Below, one piece after another: positions 42,875 through 51,201 of a stretch of DNA of 64,000 nt. The notes under the pieces are model-generated. The model was not told where the DNA came from. It searched no databases and saw only the letters and a list, made by a program, of their open reading frames with translations. Numbering within the stretch: position 1 is the stretch's first letter; each line of letters opens with the position of its first letter. This DNA is from Paenibacillus piri (GTDB taxonomy: Bacteria > Bacillota > Bacilli > Paenibacillales > NBRC-103111), in contig NZ_SMRT01000004.1 of NCBI RefSeq assembly GCF_004354045.1, positions 62,001 through 126,000 on the forward strand. Reading direction: 5' to 3'. The position numbers and the translations under genes are program-made.

Positions 42875-43837
42875 TTATACAAACGGAGGGTCCCATGCCT
42901 TTTTCCGCCATCCGATCCGGTGGGAAACGACTTTCATTTCCCGGTCCAGACAAACATCGACTCCAAACGAAAGCTTGCGTCCATGGCTGAAACGTACGTC
43001 GCTCCAGCTGACTTCGTAACCGTTTTTGACTACCTTGCAGGTGACGTGAATCCGCTGCGCAAAGCCGAGGAATGCCCGAACCCCGTCTACCCCCATCGTA
43101 GCCTGAATGATAGTGTTTCTTTCTTCTTTAGGATATACGGCTTCCAATACGACCTTACTGTAAACGATTTTTCCCGTATAAAAGCAATCGTCCGCTTCGA
43201 CCACAAATCGCCAATGGAATAAGTGAAAGCCGGGAATCACATGATAAACTCCGGAAACGTTAAATTCATTAACGATCCGACAAACCCGTACTTGATGCTG
43301 CCATGCGCGCAAAATGATATAGCCGAACGTCAATGCGTAAATCCATAAAAATAATGGAGCCGGATCGTATTCGTATAACAACCAGAGCACGAGTCCCGCA
43401 CCATGCAGCACGAATAAAAACGGCTCGAAAATGGACAAAATATCCAGGTGAACCCAATGCTTCGAAAACGGACGAGCGCTTTGCACGCCATAGCAGTTGA
43501 GCGTATCCAAAAAAACATGAAAAGCTACCGCGATAAAAATCCACATATACAGTACATGCCAGTAAGGAAATAAATGAAATGCAATACAAAGCGGCAAAGA
43601 AATGATGGCAGGCCATATAAACAAAGCAGGAATGGAATGCGTTAGTCCCCGATGATATTGAATATAGGAAGCAAAGCCTCTCACCCGCAGCACCGCGTCA
43701 AAATCAGGCGCATGCGACCCGATTAAAGTACCGATCAGTACGGCCTGCGCCAGGCTCGCCTCACTTGCCACAGCCGGTTCTATATATGCAAGTCCCGCCA
43801 GCGTCGCGCCTAGCACCAGATGACTAGCTGTGTCCAG
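42875..43837 (-). CDS. YdjM/YfhO-type membrane metal-dependent hydrolase, probable CTG start
   Basis: The product has an N-terminal metal-site region (DTASHLVLGATLAGL, GSHAPDFDAVLR, YHRGLTHSIPA) and four to five membrane helices, then a C-terminal soluble part of about 130 residues. The H-x-x-D and H-R-G-x-T-H motifs are those of PF04307 membrane-bound hydrolases such as B. subtilis YfhP. The family usually begins M-D-T-A-S-H; here AAGGAGG lies 8 nt before CTG GAC ACA GCT, so CTG 43837 is the best start. The upstream TTG 43888 has no RBS. Function of the family is not well defined. Confidence 0.8.
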   Translation of the reverse strand: MDTASHLVLGATLAGLAYIEPAVASEASLAQAVLIGTLIGSHAPDFDAVLRVRGFASYIQYHRGLTHSIPALFIWPAIISLPLCIAFHLFPYWHVLYMWIFIAVAFHVFLDTLNCYGVQSARPFSKHWVHLDILSIFEPFLFVLHGAGLVLWLLYEYDPAPLFLWIYALTFGYIILRAWQHQVRVCRIVNEFNVSGVYHVIPGFHLFHWRFVVEADDCFYTGKIVYSKVVLEAVYPKEERNTIIQATMGVDGVRAFLGFAQRIHVTCKVVKNGYEVSWSDVRFSHGRKLSFGVDVCLDREMKVVSHRIGWRKKAWDPPFV

Positions 43838-43981
43838 CCCGATCTCCTCCTTCTCTGTTAAAACCTCGAAGTCTGCGATTAACGCCAAGCTGCAGCGCTA
43901 ATAGCTTTATTGTAGCTAGCAAATATCAACATGATGTTAATGGCATGTAAAAAATTTGTTTGATTTGGAAATTAACTGTAA

Positions 43982-44007
43982 AAAGAGAGGCGTCGTCGCC
44001 CCTCTTT
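43982..44007 (-). terminator. Terminator of the GH3 lipoprotein gene
   Basis: AAAGAGAGG pairs with CCCCTCTTT (one mismatch) across an 8-nt loop, with T-rich flank on the minus strand. Confidence 0.65.
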
Positions 44008-44017
44008 ATAGTGAATG

Positions 44018-45313
44018 CTATCTCTTTAACGCCTCTTGAATATGTTTATTCAGCTCCGACATATCGGCCGGCGGTGTCGGTTGGTCCGAAAGCCGGAAGC
44101 TTTGCTTCAGCTTGACGATTCGATATACGCTGGCATCGATAACCGGCTGCGGGATTTCCCCGCTTTCCGCAGCAGCCGACAAAGCATCAAGCACATCATT
44201 TTGCTGCTTGGGATTGTGACCGACAAGGACGATATCCGCCCCTGCCAAAACGGCTTGTACCGAAGCGGGACCGATAGGCATCGTCTTCCCGATCGCCTCC
44301 ATCGTCATATCGTCAGTGATGACGACTCCGTTAAATTTCAATTCGTCTCTCAGGAAATTTTGAATGACGATGCGGGACATTGAAGCCGGAGTGTCCGGAT
44401 CGAGCTTGTTCATGAGGATGTGAGCGACCATCACCGCCGGAGCTCCCTCCTTAATTGCCGATGCGAACGGCTCGAATTCGATAGAGCGAAGTCTTTGCAG
44501 ATCATGATCTACCACCGGCAGCCCTTTGTGGGAATCGACGGACGTATCGCCGTGACCCGGAAAATGCTTGACAACGGGTATGACTTCATGCGACTTCATC
44601 CCGAGCATTTCCTGTACGCCCATACTCCTTACCGTTTTCGAAGTGTTTCCGAACGAGCGGTCACCGATGACGGGATTGTCAGGATTCGTATTGACATCAA
44701 GCACCGGCGCATAATCGGTATTCAACCCGACCGACTTTATCGCTTCGCCTAATGCAGATCCGACCTGGTACGCATACTTCGTATCGTTGGTGCTGCCGAT
44801 GGTCATACTGGCAGGGAATGCCGCAATCTCCTTCGGCAAACGGGAAACGCGGCCCCCTTCCTGATCCGCACTCAAGAGCAGCGGCAGCCTTGCGCCTGCT
44901 TCGCGGTTCGATTGTTTGAGTCCATTGACAAGCTCGGTAGTTTGAGTTGCGGATACAATATTGTGGCTGTACAAAATGATCCCGCCAACGCGGCGTTCCT
45001 TAATAAACGTACTGATTTCCGGCTTCATGGCTGTCCCGTCCACTCCGATTAACACCATTTGGCCTATCTTTTCAGTCATACTCATTTGAGCGACAAGCTC
45101 GGCCGTCGGGTCGACAGACTCGGGCGGCTCCTGAGCAGCAGGCTTCGGCGGCTCGCGGTCGACTGGCTGCGGGTTAGGAGCCGCATGATTGGCCGACGTT
45201 GGAGGCGGCGTTTCGGGAGCGGATGGTTCCGCATGCTTCGTCCTGCATCCGGCAAGAACGATGAGACAGATCGCTGTAATATAAATAAGCCGGATTCGTA
45301 AAAATCGCATCAT
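44018..45313 (-). CDS. GH3 beta-N-acetylglucosaminidase-like lipoprotein
   Basis: The 431-residue product starts with a lipoprotein signal ending in the lipobox LAGC, followed by a Pro/Glu-rich linker and a GH3 TIM barrel. Bacterial NagZ-type motifs are present: LLLSADQEGGRVSRLPKEI, VVKHFPGHGDTSVDSHKGLPVVDHD (the His-Asp dyad loop) and the nucleophile region GVVITDDMTMEAI (Asp in TDDM). This fits peptidoglycan-recycling NagZ/YbbD enzymes anchored outside the membrane. The C-terminal GH3 second domain is absent, as in NagZ. RBS AGGGTGAG before ATG ATG at 45313; monocistronic. Confidence 0.9.
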   Translation of the reverse strand: MMRFLRIRLIYITAICLIVLAGCRTKHAEPSAPETPPPTSANHAAPNPQPVDREPPKPAAQEPPESVDPTAELVAQMSMTEKIGQMVLIGVDGTAMKPEISTFIKERRVGGIILYSHNIVSATQTTELVNGLKQSNREAGARLPLLLSADQEGGRVSRLPKEIAAFPASMTIGSTNDTKYAYQVGSALGEAIKSVGLNTDYAPVLDVNTNPDNPVIGDRSFGNTSKTVRSMGVQEMLGMKSHEVIPVVKHFPGHGDTSVDSHKGLPVVDHDLQRLRSIEFEPFASAIKEGAPAVMVAHILMNKLDPDTPASMSRIVIQNFLRDELKFNGVVITDDMTMEAIGKTMPIGPASVQAVLAGADIVLVGHNPKQQNDVLDALSAAAESGEIPQPVIDASVYRIVKLKQSFRLSDQPTPPADMSELNKHIQEALKR

Positions 45314-45416
45314 TTCTCACCCTTCGCTGGGAATATCGCCTAATGGTATCATGAACTGGAAGCTTGAAAACTATGCACCTGGCTGAGGTGCTGGCGTCTG
45401 CTCACTGACGAACGAC

Positions 45417-45455
45417 AAAGAACCTTAAGCCCCGATCCAGGTTTTAAGGTTCTTT
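45417..45455. terminator. Terminator of the cation efflux gene
   Basis: A perfect 12-bp stem (AAAGAACCTTAA / TTAAGGTTCTTT) with a 15-nt loop lies between the cation efflux gene and the upstream end of the GH3 gene. Confidence 0.75.
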
Positions 45456-45479
45456 GCATAAATTATGGGAATGAATAAG

Positions 45480-46376
45480 CTAAGTTGTTTCTTTGTACCA
45501 GGGATTCAAATGAACCAATACTTCCTCGACATCAGAATGCTGATCCATGATCGTTTGCTTAATGTGCCGGGAAATATCATGTCCCTCCTGAACGCTAAAC
45601 TCCGCCGGAACGCTGACTCTAACATCAACTATAATGTAATGTCCATGGTCCCTGGCACGGATTCGGTCTATTCGCTTAACATCCGGTACCGATCGGACCA
45701 GTTGAATAAAAGCGTTCATTTTGTCCGAATCGATGTTCTTCTCCATCAAAACGCCAATCGATGATTTCCCCATATGAACGGCCAATTTCAATACAAAAAA
45801 AGCGACGACAATTCCTGCGATCGGATCTCCATAGGACAGGAAGGCGATTTGATAATAATCTCCGATCATGGCCAGCCCAATCCCGATGACAGCCGCAATC
45901 GATGCATATACATCGGCCAGATGATCGTAGGCCGTGGCGATCAAACCGTTGCTTTTCATCTTTTTCCCGATTGACATCGTGTAGATGTAAAGAATTTGTT
46001 TCAAAATCAATGAAAACGCCGCAGCTGCTAGGGCAATGAAGGTAGCTTTATGCGGCGGCTCAAAAAGAACCGTTACGGAATGGTATCCCATATAAACGGC
46101 AGCCAACGCCAAAATAATGGCGACAATTCCCGCACCGATCACCTCCGCTTTTCCGTGTCCGTAAGGATGATCCTCATCGGGAGGCTGCTTCGATACGCGC
46201 ATAGAACTGAGTGCCGCCCCGGTTGCAACCACATCCCCGGCATTATGAACGCCGTCAGCAATCAATACCGGACTGTTGAACAATACTCCAACCACAAATT
46301 TGATGGCGGTTAATACGATATTGCTGATCAAGCTGATCCAAATAGCAAAAGCCGACTGTTTGTTTTCACGGATCAT
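45480..46376 (-). CDS. Cation diffusion facilitator (CDF) family transporter
   Basis: The product (298 residues from ATG 46376, with GGGGGATG upstream) has the six-helix CDF core. The metal-site motif HNAGDVVATG (H-x-x-x-D) in helix 2 and its partner YDHLADVYAS in helix 5 are present, as is the basic loop PPDEDHPYGHGKAEVIG. A C-terminal ferredoxin-like domain (VDVRVSVPAEFSVQEGHDISRHIKQ) follows. It should export Zn2+, Fe2+ or Mn2+ in exchange for protons. The DD/HD arrangement alone does not fix the metal. Confidence 0.92.
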   Translation of the reverse strand: MIRENKQSAFAIWISLISNIVLTAIKFVVGVLFNSPVLIADGVHNAGDVVATGAALSSMRVSKQPPDEDHPYGHGKAEVIGAGIVAIILALAAVYMGYHSVTVLFEPPHKATFIALAAAAFSLILKQILYIYTMSIGKKMKSNGLIATAYDHLADVYASIAAVIGIGLAMIGDYYQIAFLSYGDPIAGIVVAFFVLKLAVHMGKSSIGVLMEKNIDSDKMNAFIQLVRSVPDVKRIDRIRARDHGHYIIVDVRVSVPAEFSVQEGHDISRHIKQTIMDQHSDVEEVLVHLNPWYKETT

Positions 46377-46617
46377 ATCTTTTTCATCCCCCGAGAAATT
46401 ATTTTCAATTGCATTCATCTTAACTATGAGCGGGATGATCAATCTTCAAGCAGGCCGCGTTGAGATGATTTCAATAATATACTTTCATAATACTAACTTA
46501 CTGATACCGGGTGGGTCTAGAGAAACAGTTTTAGTCCACAACTAAAAGTTATGATACGGTTTAAAATGTTGTATTCATGAAACAAACCAAGGGTAAACGG
46601 ATTCGCCGTTCTTCCTG

Positions 46618-46649
46618 GTTATCCACAGAAATTGCTGCGCATAATTTCC
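46618..46649 (+). repeat. Dispersed 32-bp intergenic repeat, copy 2
   Basis: Starts GTTATCCACAGAAATTGCTG and ends CATAATTTCC; TTATCCACA is a perfect consensus DnaA box. It differs from copy 1 by one base and a one-base deletion, and runs directly into the hairpin at 46651. Confidence 0.75.
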
Positions 46650-46650
46650 C

Positions 46651-46702
46651 AAGCAAGCATGAACGAGCAGGCGCCAAGGCGCCTGCTCGTTCATGCTTGC
46701 TT
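46651..46702. repeat. Perfect 25-bp inverted repeat with 2-nt loop
   Basis: Positions 46651-46675 pair perfectly with 46678-46702 around AA; the arm begins AAGCAAGCATGAACG and ends GCAGGCGCC. It is followed by TTTTC on the plus strand. It is far longer than other terminators in this window and touches copy 2 of the dispersed repeat. Confidence 0.8.
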
Positions 46703-46780
46703 TTCACAATGGTGCTGCCCGCTTCATTCCCGTTTACCCAACAATTCAGGCAATTATGAGGCCCGCGCTCCCGCCCCTTC

Positions 46781-46917
46781 CTTCAACTGCTTAGCACGAC
46801 GACGATGCTCGCAACCAAGCCGATCACGATTGCAGCCCATATTTCCACGAACGTGCAGGAGGCTGTTATAATAACCAACCCGGCCCACCCCATTCAGCAT
46901 CGCGCCAATAACCGATT
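46781..46917 (-). pseudogene. Fragment resembling an ammonium transporter (Amt)
   Basis: On the minus strand, one frame reads VIGAMLNGVG and a shifted frame continues GLVIITASCTFVEIWAAIVI then GLVASIVVVLSS. This resembles the conserved NGxLAGLVAITAxCAFVxPW-AAIIIG helix of Amt proteins, interrupted by a frameshift. No complete gene flanks it. Recognition is by eye from about 40 residues, so it is tentative. Confidence 0.45.
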
Positions 46918-46963
46918 TAGCCCGTTACCGGTGTGACAATCGCTTTACGCTTCCAGCGCAATA

Positions 46964-49060
46964 TTATGAATTGGGCCTGCTTACGAAAGCGATATCCTCC
47001 TCGATTTGCGGCCGGAACAACTCCCAACTAAACAGCGTTTCTCCCAAATGCATCAAAGGCTGCGGCTTGTAGCGGGATTGCGTGACCCGGATCAAGTCTT
47101 CCCAATGCTTGGCCGCATGCGGCGCTTCCAGCCATTGACGAGCTTGATCGCGGTCGCTCTCCATCCCGGTTTTCTCATACAGCGCGTAGCTGACGCCGGC
47201 CCGAAGCTTGGCGGCAAAATAAAGGCTCAAGCAGGCCCATGCCTTGGCATCCAATATTTCGGAAGCAAGCGCCGGCGATTCATCCGTAATGGCGGACAAA
47301 GCCTTCAGGCCCTGCTGCGCATCCGCTTCCAGCGCATCGGCCAATTGGAGCGGCGTAACGAAGCCTTCCGTGGACTGCGAGCGGGTCAATCGATCTGCAT
47401 AGTCGCGCAGGGATAAATATGACGGATCGAAGGTTTGGCTTTCCAGCAAATCCTGCAGCGATATGAAAGCTTGGCCCGAATTGTATTCGGCGCGGTTCGT
47501 TGCCAGAAACCCTTCCGCATACAAAGTGAAATCCCATGTAAATTTATAGAAGGAAGCGAGCGCCATTGGCATTTTGCAAACGGATGAGTAGGCGCTCAGC
47601 AGCTGCCGGCCCGCCTGCTCCCCGTAACGCAGTCCAAGCGCATCCTCGAACACTGGATCGGGCGTCTCCGGATCATACAGCAGCCGGCCCCACAGCATAT
47701 AGTACAGCCAATGCTTTTGGAAGGCATAGGTCCAGGTCATTTGCGGGCTGTCCTCGATATGCGAGTAGTCCTTGGCCGGTATAAAGCACTCGGAGCCCAC
47801 ATAATAGCCGCCTACATAATCATGGCTGTTCGCCGCCAAATGCGCGCGGATAAAGCCGGGCTGCGCCCAGCGAAGCGTGAAGAAATCTTCATTGCGAACC
47901 ATCCATGTAATCTTGTAATGAGCCGGCGGCGGGTTCCAGTAGCCTTCCATCCCGTTGGAGCCGCCATGCGTAAGCAGCAGCTTCGTGGAAGAATAGGCGT
48001 GGGACCAGTTGAATTTGACCTCCACCCAGACGGGTTCGGGCATAAAGCCGTTGTTCTCTATCGAGGTTCTTGTGATCTGAGGATCCACGGAAAACGGCGC
48101 CCGGTGTATAAATTTGACGGGCCTACCCGCCTGTTTCATGCCTACATAGTAAACGTCCTCAATCCAGGCCTGCCTTTGTTCCGGGGTCATATTCTCCATT
48201 CGTTCCCCAAGCGATATGCCAAGCCCCGCCAGATCGGGATATTCATCGATCACTTGCGTGACGCATTCACGGTTGTACTGTTTGATTTGTTCCGTGGAGT
48301 AAGCGTCGCCAAAATAAAATTGCATGTCATCAATTGCATTCGGATCGTAATGCTCCCGGAAAGCTTCGGACACAAACACGTTCCAGTTGATCAAATACGT
48401 TTCAATGCCGCGGTCCAGAGCCATCCGAAACAATGAAGTCCAATAGTACTTCCACTCCGCCAGCTCCTCGTCCGAAAAAGGGGTTGCCTCTGGGAAATGA
48501 ACGGGCCGGATCATATACGGAAATGGATGCAAATTCCAAAGCGTCAGCACATTGTAACGGTTTTCCGCCATCATATCAAGAAAGCTTTCCCAGAAGCTGA
48601 GGTCGCGTACGGTTTCATGCTGCACATCAAAGCATGCGTTCATCCGGTAGCTCGACCAAGGCAAGTTGAATTTGAGCGCACGGAACGGAAACCTGGCATT
48701 GATTACGCATGCGGGAACTAGAGACACCTCCCGGCAATTGCGGAGCCGCTCGGCCAGTTCCAATACGCCGTACATGGCTCCCGATTCATCGTTTGCCAAA
48801 ACATACAACGTCGGTCCGCCGCCGCGGGAATCGTGACGGATTTCAAAGCCCTCCTCGTTTACGGAAGTATCCGCCGATACACCGAACGAAGCGGCTTCCT
48901 GTGCCGAGCTTGCGATTACGATATCGTACCGCTGCTGTTGCTGCGGGTCAACCGTTTCAATCGTCTCTCCTATTTCAAGGATTGCCTCTGTCAGCTTGCG
49001 CATCGCAAAGCTTACTCTTGGCGATTGGTTGGGAAAGGCTACAGCAAGGGTCACATCCAA
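46964..49060 (-). CDS. GH67/GH20-like glycoside hydrolase (alpha-glucuronidase-type N-terminal domain)
   Basis: The 698-residue product has an N-terminal alpha/beta domain (about 1-115) as seen in GH20/GH67 enzymes, then a TIM barrel beginning FPFRALKFNLPWSSYRMN, with acidic candidates in LGISLGERMENMT and EVKFNWSHAYSS, and a helical C-terminal region. There is no signal peptide. The overall plan suggests release of a terminal sugar, possibly a uronic acid, from imported oligosaccharides; the substrate cannot be fixed. It is the last gene of the carbohydrate cluster. RBS GAGGAG. Confidence 0.65.
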   Translation of the reverse strand: MDVTLAVAFPNQSPRVSFAMRKLTEAILEIGETIETVDPQQQQRYDIVIASSAQEAASFGVSADTSVNEEGFEIRHDSRGGGPTLYVLANDESGAMYGVLELAERLRNCREVSLVPACVINARFPFRALKFNLPWSSYRMNACFDVQHETVRDLSFWESFLDMMAENRYNVLTLWNLHPFPYMIRPVHFPEATPFSDEELAEWKYYWTSLFRMALDRGIETYLINWNVFVSEAFREHYDPNAIDDMQFYFGDAYSTEQIKQYNRECVTQVIDEYPDLAGLGISLGERMENMTPEQRQAWIEDVYYVGMKQAGRPVKFIHRAPFSVDPQITRTSIENNGFMPEPVWVEVKFNWSHAYSSTKLLLTHGGSNGMEGYWNPPPAHYKITWMVRNEDFFTLRWAQPGFIRAHLAANSHDYVGGYYVGSECFIPAKDYSHIEDSPQMTWTYAFQKHWLYYMLWGRLLYDPETPDPVFEDALGLRYGEQAGRQLLSAYSSVCKMPMALASFYKFTWDFTLYAEGFLATNRAEYNSGQAFISLQDLLESQTFDPSYLSLRDYADRLTRSQSTEGFVTPLQLADALEADAQQGLKALSAITDESPALASEILDAKAWACLSLYFAAKLRAGVSYALYEKTGMESDRDQARQWLEAPHAAKHWEDLIRVTQSRYKPQPLMHLGETLFSWELFRPQIEEDIAFVSRPNS

Positions 49061-49123
49061 TTCTCCTCTCTCATGTCGCAGTCATTTTGATCGTATCATA
49101 GGCATGGTGTATTTTAAAAGACT

Positions 49124-50110
49124 TTAATCCGTTTCAAAAAGGGTGCAGCCATAGCGGGTCCCATATTGCTGCTCCGGCTTCAATTCCCGGTAGGTGCCGT
49201 GCTGCAGCGAATGATCGAAATTGGCAAAAGCATCGTTGGAAGGCTCGATGCCAACCGTATACATTTCATCGGCATTGTAGCTCCAATAGCGGATAAACGG
49301 AAAAGCATCCAGCTCCCAATGGAGCTGAACCCCGACTTTTTTATGGCGGTTAATGAGCTTGGCCCAAGGCTCGCGGATATGCTTCAGTACGGTAAATATG
49401 TGCTCGTTCGTTCCCCTCGGAAGTACCTCGCGGAGATTTCTGCATGTGCCGTCAGGCAATGCGATCCGCTCGGGCGGTTCCTCGAAGCGGCTGAAATCGT
49501 TTTTATAGGAGCTATCATAATGCCGCGCGTGAAAAGCGACGCAGTCCGGAAATTCGATGGATACATGCTCATCCAGAAATTGCCCTCCGAAGGCGGCATG
49601 CTGCGTCCAGGAAAACTGTACCGGGGCTGTGCCGGTATTAAGGATGCGCTGATCAATGTATAACTGTGGATCTCCCTGCTTGACGGTAAACGTTTTCTCA
49701 ATAAGAAAAGGAATGTCCTGCAGTTGAACGAAGCAGCGGACTGAAGCGGAATCTGCCGCGGGCAGAATCTCGTATTTCCAGGGAACCGTGGCGGCGATGC
49801 CGCCGGTATCCTGGGTAATATCGAGCTCCAAATATTTGGCACGGTGCGGGAGGCAATCCTGCCAGCCTCCCGTGAACAGCTCCGAATAATGCGTCAATCT
49901 GCGCTTGGCAAGATTCCGGCGTTCGAAGGCGGCAAGCCCGTTGTTCGTTTTAAGCAGGAAATCGATATCGAGAGGCTTATAAATCAGCTCGTAAATATCG
50001 GCGCCTTTACCGGTTAAAATGCGCACCCGCAGCAGAGCGTTTTCCAAAGTGACGGTTTGAACCCCAGACGCGACGGATTCCTGGACCGTGCATTCGAAGC
50101 GATTGGACAT
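49124..50110 (-). CDS. DUF4432/aldose-1-epimerase-like protein
   Basis: The 329-residue product (ATG 50110 after AGGGGAGA) is a mutarotase-like beta-sandwich: NALLRVRILTGKGADIYELIYKPLDIDFLL at the start, HYSELFTGGWQDCLPH, and a late RYWSYNADEMYTVGIEPSNDAF with the Glu-Pro of the epimerase active-site region. It fits DUF4432/aldose epimerase-like proteins that sit in sugar operons. It probably interconverts anomers of a sugar handled by this cluster. It lies between the aldo/keto reductase and GH67-like genes on the same strand. Confidence 0.7.
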   Translation of the reverse strand: MSNRFECTVQESVASGVQTVTLENALLRVRILTGKGADIYELIYKPLDIDFLLKTNNGLAAFERRNLAKRRLTHYSELFTGGWQDCLPHRAKYLELDITQDTGGIAATVPWKYEILPAADSASVRCFVQLQDIPFLIEKTFTVKQGDPQLYIDQRILNTGTAPVQFSWTQHAAFGGQFLDEHVSIEFPDCVAFHARHYDSSYKNDFSRFEEPPERIALPDGTCRNLREVLPRGTNEHIFTVLKHIREPWAKLINRHKKVGVQLHWELDAFPFIRYWSYNADEMYTVGIEPSNDAFANFDHSLQHGTYRELKPEQQYGTRYGCTLFETD

Positions 50111-50142
50111 CACGAATCTCTCCCCTTATCAATCTTTTAAGC

Positions 50143-51150
50143 TTACGTCTTTTTGAACATCGACAGCTCGTTGACTGCGGGAAAAATGTCATCCAATTGC
50201 ATCATAATCGATTCATCCAGCACGATTTCAACGGCGCGCAGCGTGTCATGCAGCTCTTCGACGCTGCTCGGTCCGATGATGGGGGCGGCAATCGCCGGAT
50301 TGGCCAGCAGCCAGGCCAGAGCGACATGCGCTTCCTTCTCCCCGATTTCCCGGCATAAAGCGGAAAATTGCTCCATTTGCGAACGGTGCGTCGCCAGCAG
50401 CATTTGCGCATCTTCCGTAAGCGGCCGTTTCAACGGCTTCGTTACATCTACGGCCAGCAAGCCTCTGGCCAGCGGACTGAATACCGTCACGCCGATACCC
50501 AGCTCCTTGGCGGTCGGCAGCACCTCCGTTTCGGGAAACCGGTTCAGCAGGTTGTAGCTGTGCTGCTCCGATATGAGCCCCATGAAGCGCCGCGCCTTCG
50601 CTTCGGATTGGGCGTTCATCAAATCTCTCCCGGCAAAATTGGAGGAGCCGATATAATCCACCTTGCCATGCCGAACCAAGCCTTCGAACGCCTCCCACAA
50701 TTCCTCCCACTGTACGTTGCGGTCCACGTGATGCATTTGGTACAGCTCGATATGGTCGGTTTGCAGCCTTCTGAGCGAAGCTTCCACATGGCGGCGTATT
50801 TTGTACAACGACAGCCCCTGCGCCTTGTTCGGACCGTCCAGCTCGTCGAGCTCGAACACCCGGCCGACCTTCGTGCCGAGCACTACTTTCTCTCTGCGGC
50901 CGCCGCCCTGGGCAAACCAGCGGCCGATCATTTCCTCGGTGGCTCCGCGATGTCCGATACCCCCGTATACATTCGCGGTATCAAAAAAATTGATCCCGGC
51001 GTCCAGGGCGGCATCCATAATCCGAAAAGCTTCCTGTTCGGAAATATTGCCGTATTCCCCCTCTTTCGTAGACAAGGCCCCAAACGCTGCGGTACCTAAG
51101 CATAGACGGCTTACCCGCAGTCCGGATTTTCCCAAATAACCGTATTTCAT
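50143..51150 (-). CDS. Aldo/keto reductase, tandem copy A
   Basis: The 335-residue product is a TIM-barrel aldo/keto reductase: GLRVSRLCLGTAAFG, the catalytic Asp-Tyr segment FFDTANVYGG, the Lys in LGTKVGR, the His in YQMHHVDRN, and the C-terminal NADPH-binding IGPSSVEELHDTL. It is like the sugar-oriented YakC/AKR11-13 enzymes. It and the adjacent copy B are almost identical at the N-terminus and clearly arose by tandem duplication. Together with the lactonase and dehydratase genes, an aldose dehydrogenase/reductase role is likely. Confidence 0.9.
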   Translation of the reverse strand: MKYGYLGKSGLRVSRLCLGTAAFGALSTKEGEYGNISEQEAFRIMDAALDAGINFFDTANVYGGIGHRGATEEMIGRWFAQGGGRREKVVLGTKVGRVFELDELDGPNKAQGLSLYKIRRHVEASLRRLQTDHIELYQMHHVDRNVQWEELWEAFEGLVRHGKVDYIGSSNFAGRDLMNAQSEAKARRFMGLISEQHSYNLLNRFPETEVLPTAKELGIGVTVFSPLARGLLAVDVTKPLKRPLTEDAQMLLATHRSQMEQFSALCREIGEKEAHVALAWLLANPAIAAPIIGPSSVEELHDTLRAVEIVLDESIMMQLDDIFPAVNELSMFKKT

Positions 51151-51201
51151 CGTCCGTTCCTCCCCGTTCGAATATAACTGTTCCTCTCAAATTCACGATG
51201 C

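Larger units (their letters stand above)
46377..46963. other. 587-bp intergenic region with repeat, hairpin and pseudogene fragment
   Basis: Between the divergently unlinked cation efflux gene and the end of the carbohydrate cluster there is no intact gene. It holds copy 2 of the dispersed repeat, a perfect 25-bp hairpin and a fragment that reads like an ammonium transporter (each listed separately). Confidence 0.6.
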
